A DNA stretch of 64,000 nt, taken from the NCBI GenBank assembly GCA_026826555.1, contig JAKSZT010053883.1, forward strand, positions 23,527,900 to 23,591,899, in the 5' to 3' direction. Position 1 is the first letter of the stretch. The number at the start of each line of letters is the position of its first letter. This document shows, in pieces, positions 1-11,244 of the stretch. The DNA is from Tolypeutes matacus (Eukaryota > Chordata > Mammalia > Cingulata > Chlamyphoridae). The notes under the pieces were generated by a model. That model worked only from the letters and a program-made list of their open reading frames with translations. It was not told the origin of the DNA and searched no databases. A program made the translations under genes and the position numbers.

Positions 1-261
1 GCCTTGGCCCCTCCCAGGGTCACCTGAATCAGACCAGCCAGTGTGGACAAGGAAGGGGCCTTGCCCACGTGCCTCTGGCTGAACCCTATATCCTGTTGGG
101 AGATCCTGGAACATCAGAGCTGGGTGGGCCTTCCTGGCTCAGCTCAGGGGGCAGTTCAACCAGCAAGACCCACAGTGGAGAGATCCGAGCACTGCTCGCT
201 CTCTCATCCAGTGAGGGGAGGGCATAGTAGCAAGAATGTAGGTGGGTGGGTTTCATACAAA

Positions 262-528
262 CATTTTTTTTGTTTGTTTTTGTTTTTCTTGTTTGTTTTA
301 TTCTTTTTTTTTTTTTTTAATTTATTTTTATTGTGGGTAAAAATCAAAATTCTCACAATACATACAAACATTTGCAAAATGATATATAAATATATATGCA
401 TATATGTGTATTTGCTTACAAAAATGTTATTTATATATATATAGATATATATATACATATATTTTAAGAGGTGCTTAGATTACCCAAAATATTACACGGA
501 ACCCACTGGGATTCCCATGTTGCCCACC
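262..528 (-). mobile_element. 5'-truncated LINE-1 3' end with AT-rich 3' extension
   Basis: Read on the minus strand, this is the last part of an L1 3'UTR (524 down to about 464), then about 130 bp of TA-rich sequence, then a long A tail (T-rich on plus, 265-330). It nearly matches 17690-17900 on the plus strand, including the extension. The 5' truncation is near 528. I see no clear target-site duplication. The extension is absent from the canonical L1 ends at 15.3 and 17.1 kb. Confidence 0.75.
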
Positions 529-529
529 T

Positions 530-612
530 TTGTCGTCCCTATATGCTGGGTGCTGGGGATACAGTGGTAAGAGGGCCTTGTCTTTGCTGAACGCATGTAT
601 AACTGAACTTAA
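530..612 (-). mobile_element. L2 3'-end fragment
   Basis: The 'gctgggtgctggggatacag' type wording is the reverse complement of the L2 3' end. It is short and old. Confidence 0.5.
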
Positions 613-649
613 TTTTCCTACTTCACGAGTAGAAAACCGATTTCCAAAG

Positions 650-790
650 AAGACATTATTCCGGATTTACAGATGTGGAGAATGGGATTCAGGCAGATTG
701 GGTAACTTGACTTGTGAGTCTCACATCCAGCGAGTGGCAGAGCAGGGTGCAAAGCAAGGCAGTCTGCCTCCAGAGCCCGTACACCTAAAC
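650..790 (-). mobile_element. MIR SINE fragment
   Basis: This carries the reverse-complement MIR core: 'tttacagatgtggagaatgg', then 'gggtaacttgacttgtgagt' and 'gagtggcagagcaggg'. It is degenerate but in the right order. Confidence 0.7.
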
Positions 791-1205
791 GCTGGGACAG
801 GCCGCCTGGCCCCAGCACCTGGCACGCAGGGAGAGGACATGCGCTGGCTGGGTGTTTGTTCAGCCCTGACAGAGGTCCGTGGTGTTACTGCAGTGGGGCC
901 TCCATGTGCCTCCCAGGGAGGTCTGATAGAGTCACTTTTCAGAAGCTGTTTTTTTTATGTTAACCCTCTGGACTGAGAGTCTCCTTGAATTTAATCATTA
1001 AAGCGGGCATGTTAAAGAAGGAACTGCACCGGCGCTCTCGTAGAGGCAGAAGGGAGAGGCCTGGCTGTCAGGACAGGAGCTGCTGAGGCCCCTCCACTGC
1101 TGAGGCACCTGCTCACAGGAGGAGGGGCCTCGTCCTGTCTGCACTTTCCCTGGGGGCTCGGGTGGGTATGGGGGGATCAAGGGAAGCAGGGGTGTGAGCA
1201 CTAGC
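791..1205. other. No recognisable feature
   Basis: GC-moderate unique-looking DNA. Open frames here have no family resemblance that I can see, and no repeat was recognised. Confidence 0.5.
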
Positions 1206-1214
1206 AGAAGAGTC

Positions 1215-1375
1215 AGACACACAGGGCTTCCCATCCCAGCTCTGTCACTTCCCTGCTGGGTGACTGTGGGCAAGTCACCTCCCCTCTCTGGGCCTCAGTT
1301 TCCTGATCTGTAGATGGGAGATAGTGATCGGATCAGCCCCTTCCTCACAGTGTGGTTGTGGAGAGAAACCCTGAA
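1215..1375 (+). mobile_element. MIR SINE
   Basis: A well preserved MIR core, with 'gggcaagtcacctcccctct' followed by 'cctcagtttcctgatctgta', in plus orientation. Confidence 0.85.
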
Positions 1376-1940
1376 AGCAGCCAAAATGGACACTCAGGGC
1401 TGGAGGGGCAGCATGCGGCAGTGCTCAGGGGCCTGGGGCCTGGGGCCAGACCCAAGCTGGGAGCCTGGGCAAATTCCTTAGCTTGGGCCCAGCCATCTGG
1501 CCACTGGGATCTTCATCCAAAGCTTTCTAACTGCCATCAATCATTTTTCATAATGTTCCCTCCTGTAATTACTGCAAAGCCTCAAGAGGAATAAGACACA
1601 CTTCCGACATAATGTTCTAATTATTGTTAGGTAAATAATTCATCCAGGGAGCAGGACTGGATTTCCCACACAGTGTCTGGTCACTGCTGGGCACCAGCCA
1701 TGGGCTCTGGGGACTGATTCCTGACATTTACTCTGTGGGCGCTTTGGGCTTATTCCATAGAAACAGCAGCCAGGAGGGATTTATGAAGGGGGATGGCCGT
1801 GTGGGGTTGTACCTGCCAGTTACTGAAAACCACATCTCAGCAGACAGGGCCAGTGGGAGGGAGGGCATGTGTGTGCCCTTGTTTCTCCCTCGAGTCCCTT
1901 CAGGGTTCCTTAGGGCCAGGTGGGTGATGTCGGGTGGTGA
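1376..1940. other. Unassigned DNA with an AT-rich island
   Basis: No gene or clear repeat is seen. About 1535-1650 is AT-rich and contains TAATTA-type motifs (ctgtaattactg; ctaattattg). This could be constrained non-coding DNA, but nothing here proves it. Confidence 0.35.
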
Positions 1941-1944
1941 CATA

Positions 1945-2090
1945 ACTGCTAAAAGCCTCAGTTTCCCCACCTGGAAAGTAGAGCTGATGCACCCTCCCTT
2001 ACAGGGTGGTGGTAAGGGCCACAGGGGAGAATTGGCAGGAGGCTCCCAGAATGGTGCCTGGTACACAGTAGGTGCTCAAAAAAAAAAGCA
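1945..2090 (+). mobile_element. MIR SINE
   Basis: Shows 'gcctcagtttccccacctgg' and the MIR 3' end 'tggtacacagtaggtgctca' followed by an A-rich tail at 2079-2088. Confidence 0.8.
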
Positions 2091-2280
2091 CCAGGGAGTT
2101 GAGGTACTAGGACTAGCCCTCCTCCAATGAAGGTTGGGAACTGGAGGTAAATTACTCCAGTCTCATCACCCCTCAGGTGAGATGACTCTGAGGTGTGTTC
2201 TATGTCACCTCCCAGAATGTCCCACTGGGGTTGAGCCCATTACCTCCAGCACTAGCCTCCTCAGTAACCCACCTTTTACT

Positions 2281-2325
2281 GGTTCCTTCCCTCCCCCCCC
2301 CTTCCTTCCTTCCCTGTCTCCTTCT
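2281..2325 (+). repeat. Polypyrimidine (CCTT/C)n low-complexity tract
   Basis: A run of C and CCTT units with a nine-base C run. Confidence 0.8.
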
Positions 2326-2559
2326 GATGCTTACTGGAATCATCTCCCAAATAAACTACTTACCTTCAAATCCTTGTTGCAGGGTCTGCTTTTGTGGTGT
2401 GGGAGGAGTGGGCCTAGCAGGGGTCAGGCTGTGATTCAAGTCATGAGGAAACCAGGGTACCAGGCCAGGACCTGAGATAAGACTTGTTTCCAGGACCAAG
2501 GCAGGAACCAAAGGGTCAGACCTGGACCCCAGGGAAGGTGATAACGATGATGATAAAAA

Positions 2560-2740
2560 TAAGAATACCAAAAGTTTTACATGTGCCTACTCTATGTCAG
2601 GCACTGTTTATACATAAATTAACTCATTTCAACCTCACAATAACCTTTGCTGTAGGTGCTACTATTATCCCCACTTTACAGATGAGGAAACTGAGGCACA
2701 ACGAAGTTAAATAGCTTGCTGAAGGATGGGTCAGGACCAG
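2560..2740 (-). mobile_element. MIR SINE, near full 3' half
   Basis: Reverse-complement MIR: 'ctatgtcaggcactgtttat', then 'attatccccactttacagat' and 'gaggaaactgaggcacaacg'. Confidence 0.85.
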
Positions 2741-3060
2741 CAGCCAGGCAGACTCAGGCTTCATATTCTCAGCTGGTGGCTGCAATAAAGGCACTGAGAA
2801 GCTCTGCAGCAACTTTTCCAAAATGTCTGTGCAGCTTTTCCCAACATGTGTGGTGACAAATCCCTTGCTCAGAGCATTTTTTTCTGAATCCTGTGCTGTG
2901 AAACAACTCTGGCAAACCTTGCATAGAGTTGTAAAGCTCCAGTGTTTAAGAAGATTCCCCCATTGGCCCCAGGTTCTCCCTATTGATGTGGGGAGCAAGC
3001 TACAACCCCCCACAGCTGCGGAGGACAAGATGGGACCCAGAGACCAGTAGAATTGTCCAG
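2741..3060. other. No recognisable feature
   Basis: Open frames occur on both strands between MIR and L1 debris, but none shows a known motif. Confidence 0.45.
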
Positions 3061-3064
3061 ATGC

Positions 3065-3225
3065 AAGGGCTGTAACTGGGGCAGTTTCAACAAAGGAACC
3101 AGAGTTATGTAAACGCTAACATTAGGGAAACTGGCTGAGGAGTATAAAGGAATGCTCTGTACTTTTTCTGAAACTTTTCTGTAAATCTAAACTATTCTAA
3201 AATTAAAAATATAGATGTTAAAAGA
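3065..3225 (+). mobile_element. Old LINE-1 3'-end fragment
   Basis: The end 'tctgtaaatctaaactattc' followed by 'taaaattaaaaata' matches the classic mammalian L1M 3' terminus. Upstream 'acattagggaaactggctga' fits the same 3'UTR. Confidence 0.75.
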
Positions 3226-3234
3226 AAACCCCCG

Positions 3235-3295
3235 TGGTCCAACCCCCTCACTTTCACAGATGAGCGACTCAGAGAGGTTACGTGACTGCTGGGAC
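3235..3295 (-). mobile_element. MIR fragment
   Basis: Short reverse-complement MIR core: 'tcacagatgagcgactcaga' followed by 'gaggttacgtgactgct'. Confidence 0.6.
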
Positions 3296-3785
3296 GCTTC
3301 ATGGTGCATTAGTGCAAGGTCCAGGGATGGCATTTGCTGACAGCAACAGGAACCCGACCCTCAGAGGGGCTATTGTTCATGAAACAAGGTGTCTGGAGGT
3401 GGCAGCCCTGAAGCCCAGCAGCTCCGGGAGGCCCTCGGGCCCAGCCTCCTCCTCCCTCTCCACCTGGTCCTGGGCGCCTGCGTATCGCCCTGAGCTATTG
3501 GAGGCCTGGATGCTCCACGCTGAGTCTGGGGTCCAGTTTCAGAGACCCACAGGGGTCAGTGAGGGCAGAGGCTGGGAGGCTCCTGCCCTCCCAGGAAGCT
3601 TTCCCAGAAAGCCCTGCAGGAACCTTTGCTCCTATGTCATTGGCCAGGGCTATGTCACATGACTACCTGCTGGGGAGCATGGGAAATGTAATGTTTTAAG
3701 CAGGGGAAATTGTTGTGCTGATAAAATTGGGGTCCTGTTAGTAAGAAAGAAGAGGGAGATAACTGTAAGTGGGCAGCCTGAGGTC
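3296..3785. other. No recognisable feature
   Basis: A 126-codon open frame (3282-3662) lies here. It is GC-rich with a biased composition, shows no domain I recognise, and has no splice context that would make it an exon. Confidence 0.45.
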
Positions 3786-3789
3786 TCTG

Positions 3790-3910
3790 CCCCAACATTT
3801 ATTATCTCATTTGCATATTGTTACCTATTTGGAGCCTCACAGTTGAGGGGCTGAACCGCTAGCCCAGGACCCCGCAGCAAATTGATTGCCCAGCCAGGCT
3901 AGAACCCTGA
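3790..3910 (-). mobile_element. Degenerate MIR fragment
   Basis: 'acatttattatctcatttgc' followed by 'gcctcacagttgaggggctg' is compatible with a decayed reverse-complement MIR. Confidence 0.4.
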
Positions 3911-4149
3911 TGTGCATATCACCCCAAAGCTCCCCAAATCTGTTTTCCTGCCCGCTCCCCCGCCCTTCCTCACTGTCTGCCTTTTTCTTCTTTCTGTCCC
4001 AATTCTGCGCTTCTCCAGCTCACCAGTCCAGGCCAGCACATTCCTGCATTGTAGAGATAAGGGGACAGTGGTTTACAACTGCTTTTCTGACACCACTTTA
4101 AAGCTGAACCCCACTTTAAGCAAACCTCTGTTATGCGTGTCACACTCTC

Positions 4150-4560
4150 ACACTGCTAGTAGGGGAGTACTTTGAGATAATCTTTGTGGAGGACACTTGA
4201 GAAGCTTCTATCACAATTCAAAATGCACCTGTTTTTTGGATCCAGCAATTTACTTCTAGGAGCTGATGATTCTGAAAATCTCAAGGTTATATATTTATGC
4301 AAGGAGGTTCTCCGCAGCATTATTTGTAACAGAAAAAAAAAAAAAAAAGGAGACAACGTATCAATAAAAGAATGATTAAATAAAGAATGGTGCATCTATA
4401 GTACTGAGAGTTAAGTAGCCATTAAAATGATTGAGTATGGTCTATATGCACTAACATGGGAGGATCTCTATGACATGATTTTGGATAAAGAAAACAATTT
4501 TCTGAGAAATATGAACAACATGATGCAAAAAAATGCTTTATGTCTTGGTTTGTGCAGAGG
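4150..4560 (+). mobile_element. Ancient LINE-1 (L1M-type) 3'UTR
   Basis: The order of motifs matches the mammal-wide L1M 3'UTR: 'ccagcaatttacttctagga', 'cgcagcattatttgtaacag', an A run, 'gattaaataaagaatggtgc' and 'agccattaaaatgattgagt'. A minus-strand relative lies at 39430-39975. Confidence 0.75.
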
Positions 4561-4639
4561 CAATATCTGGAAGGAGGGGTAATTGTGCTGGGAGACACTT
4601 GGAAATGGGTCTGAGACCCACCATCCTGTCCTTATCCAA

Positions 4640-6245
4640 GGCCACTTATTCATGAGCTCTTACCCTTTTGTGCCTGCTCAATAACGTCACCCCAGAAGCC
4701 CTCCTTTCCTTCTCCTACCTTAGCAGAGTTCCCCTTTCCACTGGGTCACTCCCATCACTGTGCAAGCATGTGTTGTCTACACTCATCACCTACTTCTGTC
4801 CTCCAGTTTTCTCTTAACCCACTCATACTGGGATTTTACCCCTTCTTTTCTATCCAAACTGCTCTTGTAAAAGTGACCAGTGACCTCTATGCTGTCACAT
4901 CTAGTGATCAGTTTTCAGTTGCATTTTACTTAACCCATCACTCCCTCCTCCTTGAAACACTCTCTCCCCTCAGCTCCTGGGACCTCACCCTCTCCTGGTC
5001 CTCCTCCTACCTCCCTGGCTGCTCCTCAGTCTCCTTTGCTGGTTCCTTCTTGATGCTTCCACCTTGCTCTGTCCCAGAGCTCCATCCTTGGTCCTCTTCT
5101 TAGCATCACTCACTCTCTTGGGGACCTCACCAGACTTGTGGTTTACATGTTCATATGCCAATGGCCCCAAATTTATATCTTAGCTTGGACCTCTCTCTGA
5201 ACTTCAGACTTGTACATCTAATTGTCTACTCTACATCTCCCTCTGGAATTCCAACAGACTTAATACATCCCAAACTGAATCCCTATTCTCTAACCCCCTC
5301 ACTTGCTGACCTGCTGCTCCCACAGTATCCCTCATTTCAATTAAGCCAACTCTATTCTTCTAGTTGCTCAGGCCAGAAACCTGTCACCCCTCTTGACCCC
5401 TCTCTTCCTCTCACATTTCACATGAGCTCTATCAGAAAACCTTCAACTCTTCTTCAAAACACCTAAAACTTGACCACTTCTTGTCACCTCCTCTGCTCCC
5501 TCCTTAGTGTCCCATCCCTTTCTCCTCTCTGCTGGATGATTGCAGTAGCCATCTAACTGCTCTCCCTGCTTCCTCCCTTTCCCCTAACCATCTCTTCCTC
5601 ACAGAGCAGTCAGCGTGATCTCCTGGGATCTTTTTATATTTGTCAGATCATATCTGTCCTGTGTTCAGATCATTTTAATGTTCCCATCTCTGTCAGAGAA
5701 AAAGCCTAGGTCCTTACAATGGACCCCACAGCCTTACAGGAACTGCATCCCCCACCCCAGTTACCTCACTGACCTCATCTCCTGCTCCTCTCCCCTTTGC
5801 TCCATCTGCTCCAGCCACACTAGTTTTCTAGCTTTTTCATGAACATGCCAGGCACAACCCTACTTATGGCCCTTAGGCTTGCTGCTTCCTCTGCCAGGAA
5901 TCTTCCTTTCCCAGATATCTGCATGGCTCACTCCCTAGTCCTTAGTCTTTGTCCAGTTATCCTTCTCAAGATACTCCCTAGTTCCTAGTCTTTGCTTATC
6001 CTTATCAAGAAAGTGTCCCTCAACCATTTATTTAAGATGGTCTTATTCCTTGATGCCCCTACAGTTACTCCCTTTCCCCTTCCCTGCTTTTATTTTCATT
6101 CATAGCGCTTATCATCTTCTAACATACTATGTCAATTACTTATTGTTTAAGTTCCATGAACACAGAGAATTTTGTGTGCCTTGTTCACTGATGTATCTCA
6201 ACCACCCAGCATAGTGCTTAAATAAATGTTTACTGAATAACTGAA
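4640..6245 (+). mobile_element. L2 (CR1-clade) LINE, 3' half of about 1.6 kb
   Basis: This is the longest L2 copy in the window. The pyrimidine-rich ORF2 C-terminal wording runs from about 4680: 'agtgaccagtgacctctatg', 'gttgctcaggccagaaacct', 'tctgctggatgattgcagta' and 'ctgctccagccacactagtt'. It ends with the 3' terminus 'agcatagtgcttaaataaat'. Multiple stops and frameshifts mean that no active protein is encoded. A local duplication around 5930-6000 (the 'actccctagt' wording twice) is visible. Confidence 0.8.
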
Positions 6246-6289
6246 ATAATGAAAGTTACCATTTTCTGTCTTGTGAGGGGCAAGGTTCT

Positions 6290-6370
6290 GGTTATCTACT
6301 GTTTTGTCAAAAACCTATGATATTTTTAGTGTAAAACAACAAAGAATGAACAACATACTGTGAAGCAGGA
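6290..6370 (+). mobile_element. 5' edge of ancient LINE-1
   Basis: AT-rich sequence joins the L2 end to the L1 monomer array. The exact L1 start cannot be fixed by eye. Confidence 0.35.
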
Positions 6371-6990
6371 CTAGTCAGCACTCCACTTCCTTCCCCTGCT
6401 CACCACTGGTTTCAGCAGGGCTCAGTGGGGAACTGAATTTCCACACACACCTGGCAGCAGTTAGAACAAAGCATAAGGCAGGGCTGGTCTGCATTCTGGT
6501 CTCCTCTCACCCTGGTATCTGTGGGGCTCAGTGGGGAGCTGACCCTCCACCCCTATCCAGCATCAATGATGTAGAATGAGTTGGTGTGAGGTAGGACTGT
6601 TTTCCCCTCCACTCTTTTTCCTGGTGATAGCAAGGTCCAGCAAGGACCTCAGCCTCTATCCCACCCAGCATCAACAAGGTAGAATGAAGGAGTGGGGAGC
6701 AAAGCTTGTTTGCATTACACTTTCTCCTCTCCCCTCCTCTGGTGTCAGCAGGGACTATCAGGGATTTGAGTTCAAATACCCACTTAGGGACAATTAGATG
6801 GCACAAGTCAATGCCCCTCTTTCACTGAGAAGGTATCAGGTGGGTCAGTGGGGAAGCTAACTCCTACCATCCATCTGCAACAAGGTAGTGTGAGTCAGAA
6901 CTCCAATTTGCCAAGGTGAGGCCTTTGGAGTCCAATGGGAAGCTGAATATACACACCCACCCAGTCCTCAGTAGGGAACTGACTGCTAAG
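6371..6990 (+). repeat. Tandem 5' monomers of an ancient LINE-1
   Basis: About six degenerate units share a 'gctcagtggggagctga'-like motif at about 6420, 6526, 6636, 6754, 6844 and 6930 (spacing roughly 85-118 bp). Most are followed by a 'cacccagcatcaacaaggta'-like stretch. The position, directly upstream of the L1 ORF1-like region, fits a monomeric 5' promoter array. Confidence 0.6.
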
Positions 6991-7985
6991 AAAGAAGATT
7001 AAATAGGGTCCTGAGTTTCATAATATAATATCCAAAATGTCTAGGGTACAATAAAAATTATTTGTCATATCAAGAACCAGTAAACTCACAACTTGTATGA
7101 GAAAAAAACAATGAACAGATGCCAACATCGAGATAAATCAGATGTTGGATTATCTGACATGGATTTTAGAGCAACCATCATTAAAATACTTCAACAAGAA
7201 TTTATGGATTCTCATGAAACAAAGAAAAAATAGAAAATCACAGCAAAGAAATAGAATTTATTTAAAAGAATCAAATAGAAATAAGAGAAATAAAAACTAC
7301 AAAAACTGAAATAAAGTTTGTTGGATTAGCTCAATCATAGAGTGGAGATGGCAGAGGATAGAAAGAATGAACTTGAAGACAAATAAATTGAATTTACCGA
7401 ATCTGAACAACAAAGATAAAATAGACTAAAACAATTAATAGAATCTCAGGGACTTGTAAGACAATAAAAAAGAGCTACAATACATATATCAGAGTCTTAG
7501 AAGGATAGAAAAGAAAGAGTGGGAATGAAAAAATACTCAAGGAAATAATGGCTGAAAATTTCCCAAATTTAGCAAAATATATCAATTTACAGAGTCAAGT
7601 GGTTAAGAAAACCCCAAATAGGATGATCCAAAGAAACTGAGGTGTAGACATATCAAAATCAAATTTCTGAAAGCTAAAGGTAAAGAAAAACTTTGAAAGA
7701 AATCAGAAATGACACATTACATATATGGAAAACCATTCAAAGGACAGCATTGCTCTCACCAGAGACTACAGCAGCCAGGAAGAAGTGGCACACCATTTTT
7801 CAAGTACTGAGAAAAGAAACTGTCAATTGCAGATTCTGTGTCTGACAAAAATACCCTTCAGGTATGATGAGGAAATAAAAGTCTCAGATGAAGGAAAACT
7901 AAGATAATTTGTTCCTAGCAAACCTATTCTTAAATAAAGGCTGAAGGAAGTTCTCTAAACAGAAAGGAAATGATAAGTGAAGAAG
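6991..7985 (+). mobile_element. Ancient LINE-1 (L1M/HAL1-like) ORF1 region, decayed
   Basis: The wording follows the mammalian L1M/HAL1 ORF1 region: 'atggctgaaaatttcccaaa', 'aagtggcacaccatttttca', 'agatgaaggaaaactaagat' and 'aaggaagttctctaaacaga'. Several stops and indels interrupt it. The same reading continues after the LTR inserted at 7991-8667. Confidence 0.75.
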
Positions 7986-7990
7986 GCCTG

Positions 7991-8667
7991 TGTAGCGGTT
8001 TGGTATTGTTTATGAATTCCAAAAACAGATATTGGATTATGTTTGTAAACTGGTCTGTTCCCCTGGGCATATTATATTATATTGAATTCAGAGGTTTCAC
8101 TTTTACTTGATTAAATAATGATTATGGCTTTGACTGGGCCACGTCAGTAGGACGCTGAGTCCCCACCCATTTAGTGGGCTGGGACTCACAGAGAAAACTA
8201 CATGGCAGAGGAGAGAGTTTGGAGTTTTAATGCTGGACAACCGGGAAATAAATACACAGAGAAGCAGATGCGTGAAGAAAGAGAGAAGGCTCCATTAGAC
8301 ATGGCAGAGGCCCGGGGAAGAGAGATAAGCCATTCGCCTGATAGTTTACAGCTGGCCTTGTGGAGAGAGCAGAGCATCTGAACCCAGAGAGAAATAAGCC
8401 CCAGGAGAGATATGAGACTTATCCCAGCCTACAGGTGATATTGGAAGAAGCTGGGAACATGGAGCCTTAAGAGGAAGAAGAAACCTGAACCCTTGCAGAT
8501 GTCAGTAGCCATCTTGCTCCAACATGTAGTACTAGACTTTGGTAAGGGAAATAACTTACGCTTTATGTCCTGGTAGCTGGAAGCTTCTACCCCAAATAAA
8601 TACCCTTTTATAAAAACCAACCGATTTCTGGTATTTTGCATCAGCCCCCCTTTGACTGACTAATACA
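7991..8667 (+). mobile_element. Solo LTR (ERVL-like superfamily, subfamily 1), copy A
   Basis: The element begins TGTAGCGG and ends CTAATACA. It is flanked by a perfect 5-bp duplication, GCCTG (7986-7990 and 8668-8672). A polyadenylation signal AATAAA is at 8595-8600. No internal viral region is adjacent, so this is a solo LTR. It interrupts the L1 at 6.3-10.8 kb and is therefore younger than it. The 5-bp duplication and TG...ACTAATACA ends suggest the ERVL/MaLR side of the endogenous retroviruses; that class call is inference. Confidence 0.88.
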
Positions 8668-8672
8668 GCCTG

Positions 8673-10785
8673 GAGCTTCAAAATGAAAGGGAGACATCAG
8701 AATGGGTAAAAATGGGGATAAACATAGACTATTCTTCTCATAAACTTCTCAAATCATATTTGATGGTTGAAGCCAAAATTTTAACACTATCTGGAGTGCT
8801 TGATGTATGCAGAGGAAACACTTAAAGGAGTTATATATTTTTTAAAAATGGAGAGGGTAAAGAGATCTTAGAGAAAGTAAGGTTTCTTCACTCAAAACGA
8901 TAAAATGTCAACACAATTGACAGTGCTAAATTAAGAAAATTATACAAAATAATTATATATTTAAAACACTATAAATGAATCAAAATAGAATTCTAAAAAT
9001 GTTAAGTAATTTATAGGAAGGCATGAAAGGAGAAACAAAGGAATGAGAGACAGAGGAAACAAGCAACAATAGCAGACTACCTTAAATGTAAATTGTCTAG
9101 ATACCAATTAAAAGAGAAAATGGCAGAGTGAATAATAAATCATGATCCAACTCTATGCAGTCAACAAGAAATTAATTCCAAATACAATAGCATAAATAAG
9201 TTGAAAACAAAAGGATGAAAAAGGATATGTTATGGAATCATTAATTTTAAAAGGCATGAATGGCTGTATTAATTTTATATAAAGTAGACTTCAGAGTAAA
9301 TAAAATTATTAGAGACAAAGAGGGGCATTACATAATGATAATAGAAGGATCAATCTACCAAATGCACTAAACATCAGTGGCTCAAAGTACAAGAAGTAAA
9401 ACTGGACAGAGGTGCAAGGAAAGTGGAAACTCTACAATGACATATGAAGACTTCAACACTCCAGTCTCAGCGACTGATGCAGCTACTAGACAGGAAATTA
9501 GCAGCAACAGTGATGTATGCAGTCACCAGCACCCCACAGAATCCACTATACATATAGAAAACGCTGCCTAACAAAATTCAAATACATATTTTTTTTCGAG
9601 CACCCATAAAACATTCACCAACATAGACCACATCCTGGGCCATAAATCAAATCTCAACAAATTTAAAATAATTGAAATCATACAAAATATGTTTGCTGAC
9701 CTTAATGGAAGTAAACTAGAAATCAATAACAGAAAGACACCAGGACATACTCCAAACAACTGGAAATTAAACTACACACATATAAGTAATTTATGGGTCA
9801 AAGAATATGTATGAAAGGTAATTAAAAAATATATAATTGAATGAAAATGAAAATACCCCATAAAAAATATGTTGAATACAGCTAAAGCAGAGCTGAAAGA
9901 GCAATTTATAGCACTAAATGCTTACATTAGACAGGAGAAAGTTCTGAAATAAATCAGCTAAGTTCTCAAGAAACTAGAAATATAAGAGCAAAATAAACTC
10001 AAAACAAGCAGAAGGAAGAATAAAATAAAGAGAATATATCAATGAATTTGGAAACAGAAAATGAATAGAAAAAAATCAATGAAAGAAAAGCTGGTCCTTT
10101 GAAAAAGTAATAAAATTGATAAACCTCTGGAAAGGCTGACAAAAGTAAACAGGGAGAAAACATAAGTCACCAATATTAGGAATGAAACAGGTGGTATAAT
10201 TACATATCACACAGCAATTAAAAGGATAGTAGAGGAATAAAACATACAACTTACCCATAAATTTGACAACCCAGAGAAAAAAAGCACCAATTCTGCAAAA
10301 CTACAAATTACCAATACTCAACCAAGGCGAACTAGAGAAACTGAGTAATCCTATAACCATAAAAGACATTGAGTACCCTAATTTAAAAGCTCCCAAAAAT
10401 GAAATGTCCACATCCAGAGGGTTTCACTTGTGAACTCTATGAAACATTTAAAGCAGAATTGACACCAAATATCATACAATCTCTTGCAGAAAATAGAAGA
10501 AGAGAGAACACTTACTGACTCATTTTATATGAGGCTTGTATTTCCCTGGTACCAAGACCAGACAAAAACAGTACAAAAAAGAACACCATAAATTCCATGG
10601 GAACCAATACTGCCTATAATCTTAAATGCAAAAACCTCCAACAGAACATTAGCAAAATGAATCTAGCATGTATAAAATAATTATAAACCATGACCATGTG
10701 GGATTTATTGCAGACTAGTTCAATATTCAGAAAGCAATGTAATCCACCATATCAAGAGGCTAAAGAAGAGAAATCATATGGTCAA
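8673..10785 (+). mobile_element. Ancient LINE-1 intergenic and ORF2 region, truncated in the reverse transcriptase
   Basis: Sequence resumes the L1 after the LTR. From about 9060 it follows L1M ORF2: endonuclease-region wording such as 'ctgggccataaatcaaatct' and 'aatcaataacagaaagacac', then RT-region wording 'aaaattgataaacctctgga', 'aaaatagaagaagagagaac' and 'accatgaccatgtgggattt'. Many stops and deletions are present. The match stops at about 10785, before the RT catalytic motif, with no poly(A), so the 3' third is lost or replaced. Confidence 0.82.
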
Positions 10786-10789
10786 AACA

Positions 10790-11240
10790 GGGGTCACAGC
10801 ACCCAAACAAGCCTGAAAGGTCTGAGAGTTGTTAGTGGACCTATGTTTTGTCCTCTGGGCCTGCTGGAGCAGCAGGCTCACTCCTTCCAAGCACATGGGC
10901 TGCCGCAGTGCTCTCCCGAGGTGCAGGCCCCACCCTCCCTGAGCATTGGGATGGAAGCACTCTCCTGGAATGATGGGGCACAAGGCCTGCTCCCTCCTAG
11001 CACAGGGGTGGGCCTGTCCTTCCCACACACATGGGTAGGCCCACTCTCTTGGCTCAAGGACATCTTTTTGGTCCAGACCTTTGCTTCCACAGTTCTATCC
11101 TTGAAACCACTCTTCCTTCAGTTCATCTCTTCTCTGTCCCTTTCAGTCCAGGCTGGCAGTGGTTCTGCTTATTTAAATTTTGCAAAGCCCTTGTTGGCTT
11201 TGCATACAATTCAAGTTTTAGTATTTTTGTGTTTCTTTGT
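10790..11240 (+). mobile_element. Retroelement-internal-like repeat, class uncertain
   Basis: The wording 'tttcagtccaggctggcagt' and 'aaagcccttgttggctttgc' resembles an internal segment of a common mammalian LTR-type repeat. A 192-codon frame at 10690-11268 spans L1 and this segment and is not a gene. Confidence 0.4.
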
Positions 11241-11244
11241 TGTT

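Noticed and set aside
7991..8667. Complete endogenous provirus at copy A
   Set aside because: No gag, pol or env sequence and no second LTR nearby; the matching 5-bp duplications enclose one LTR only.
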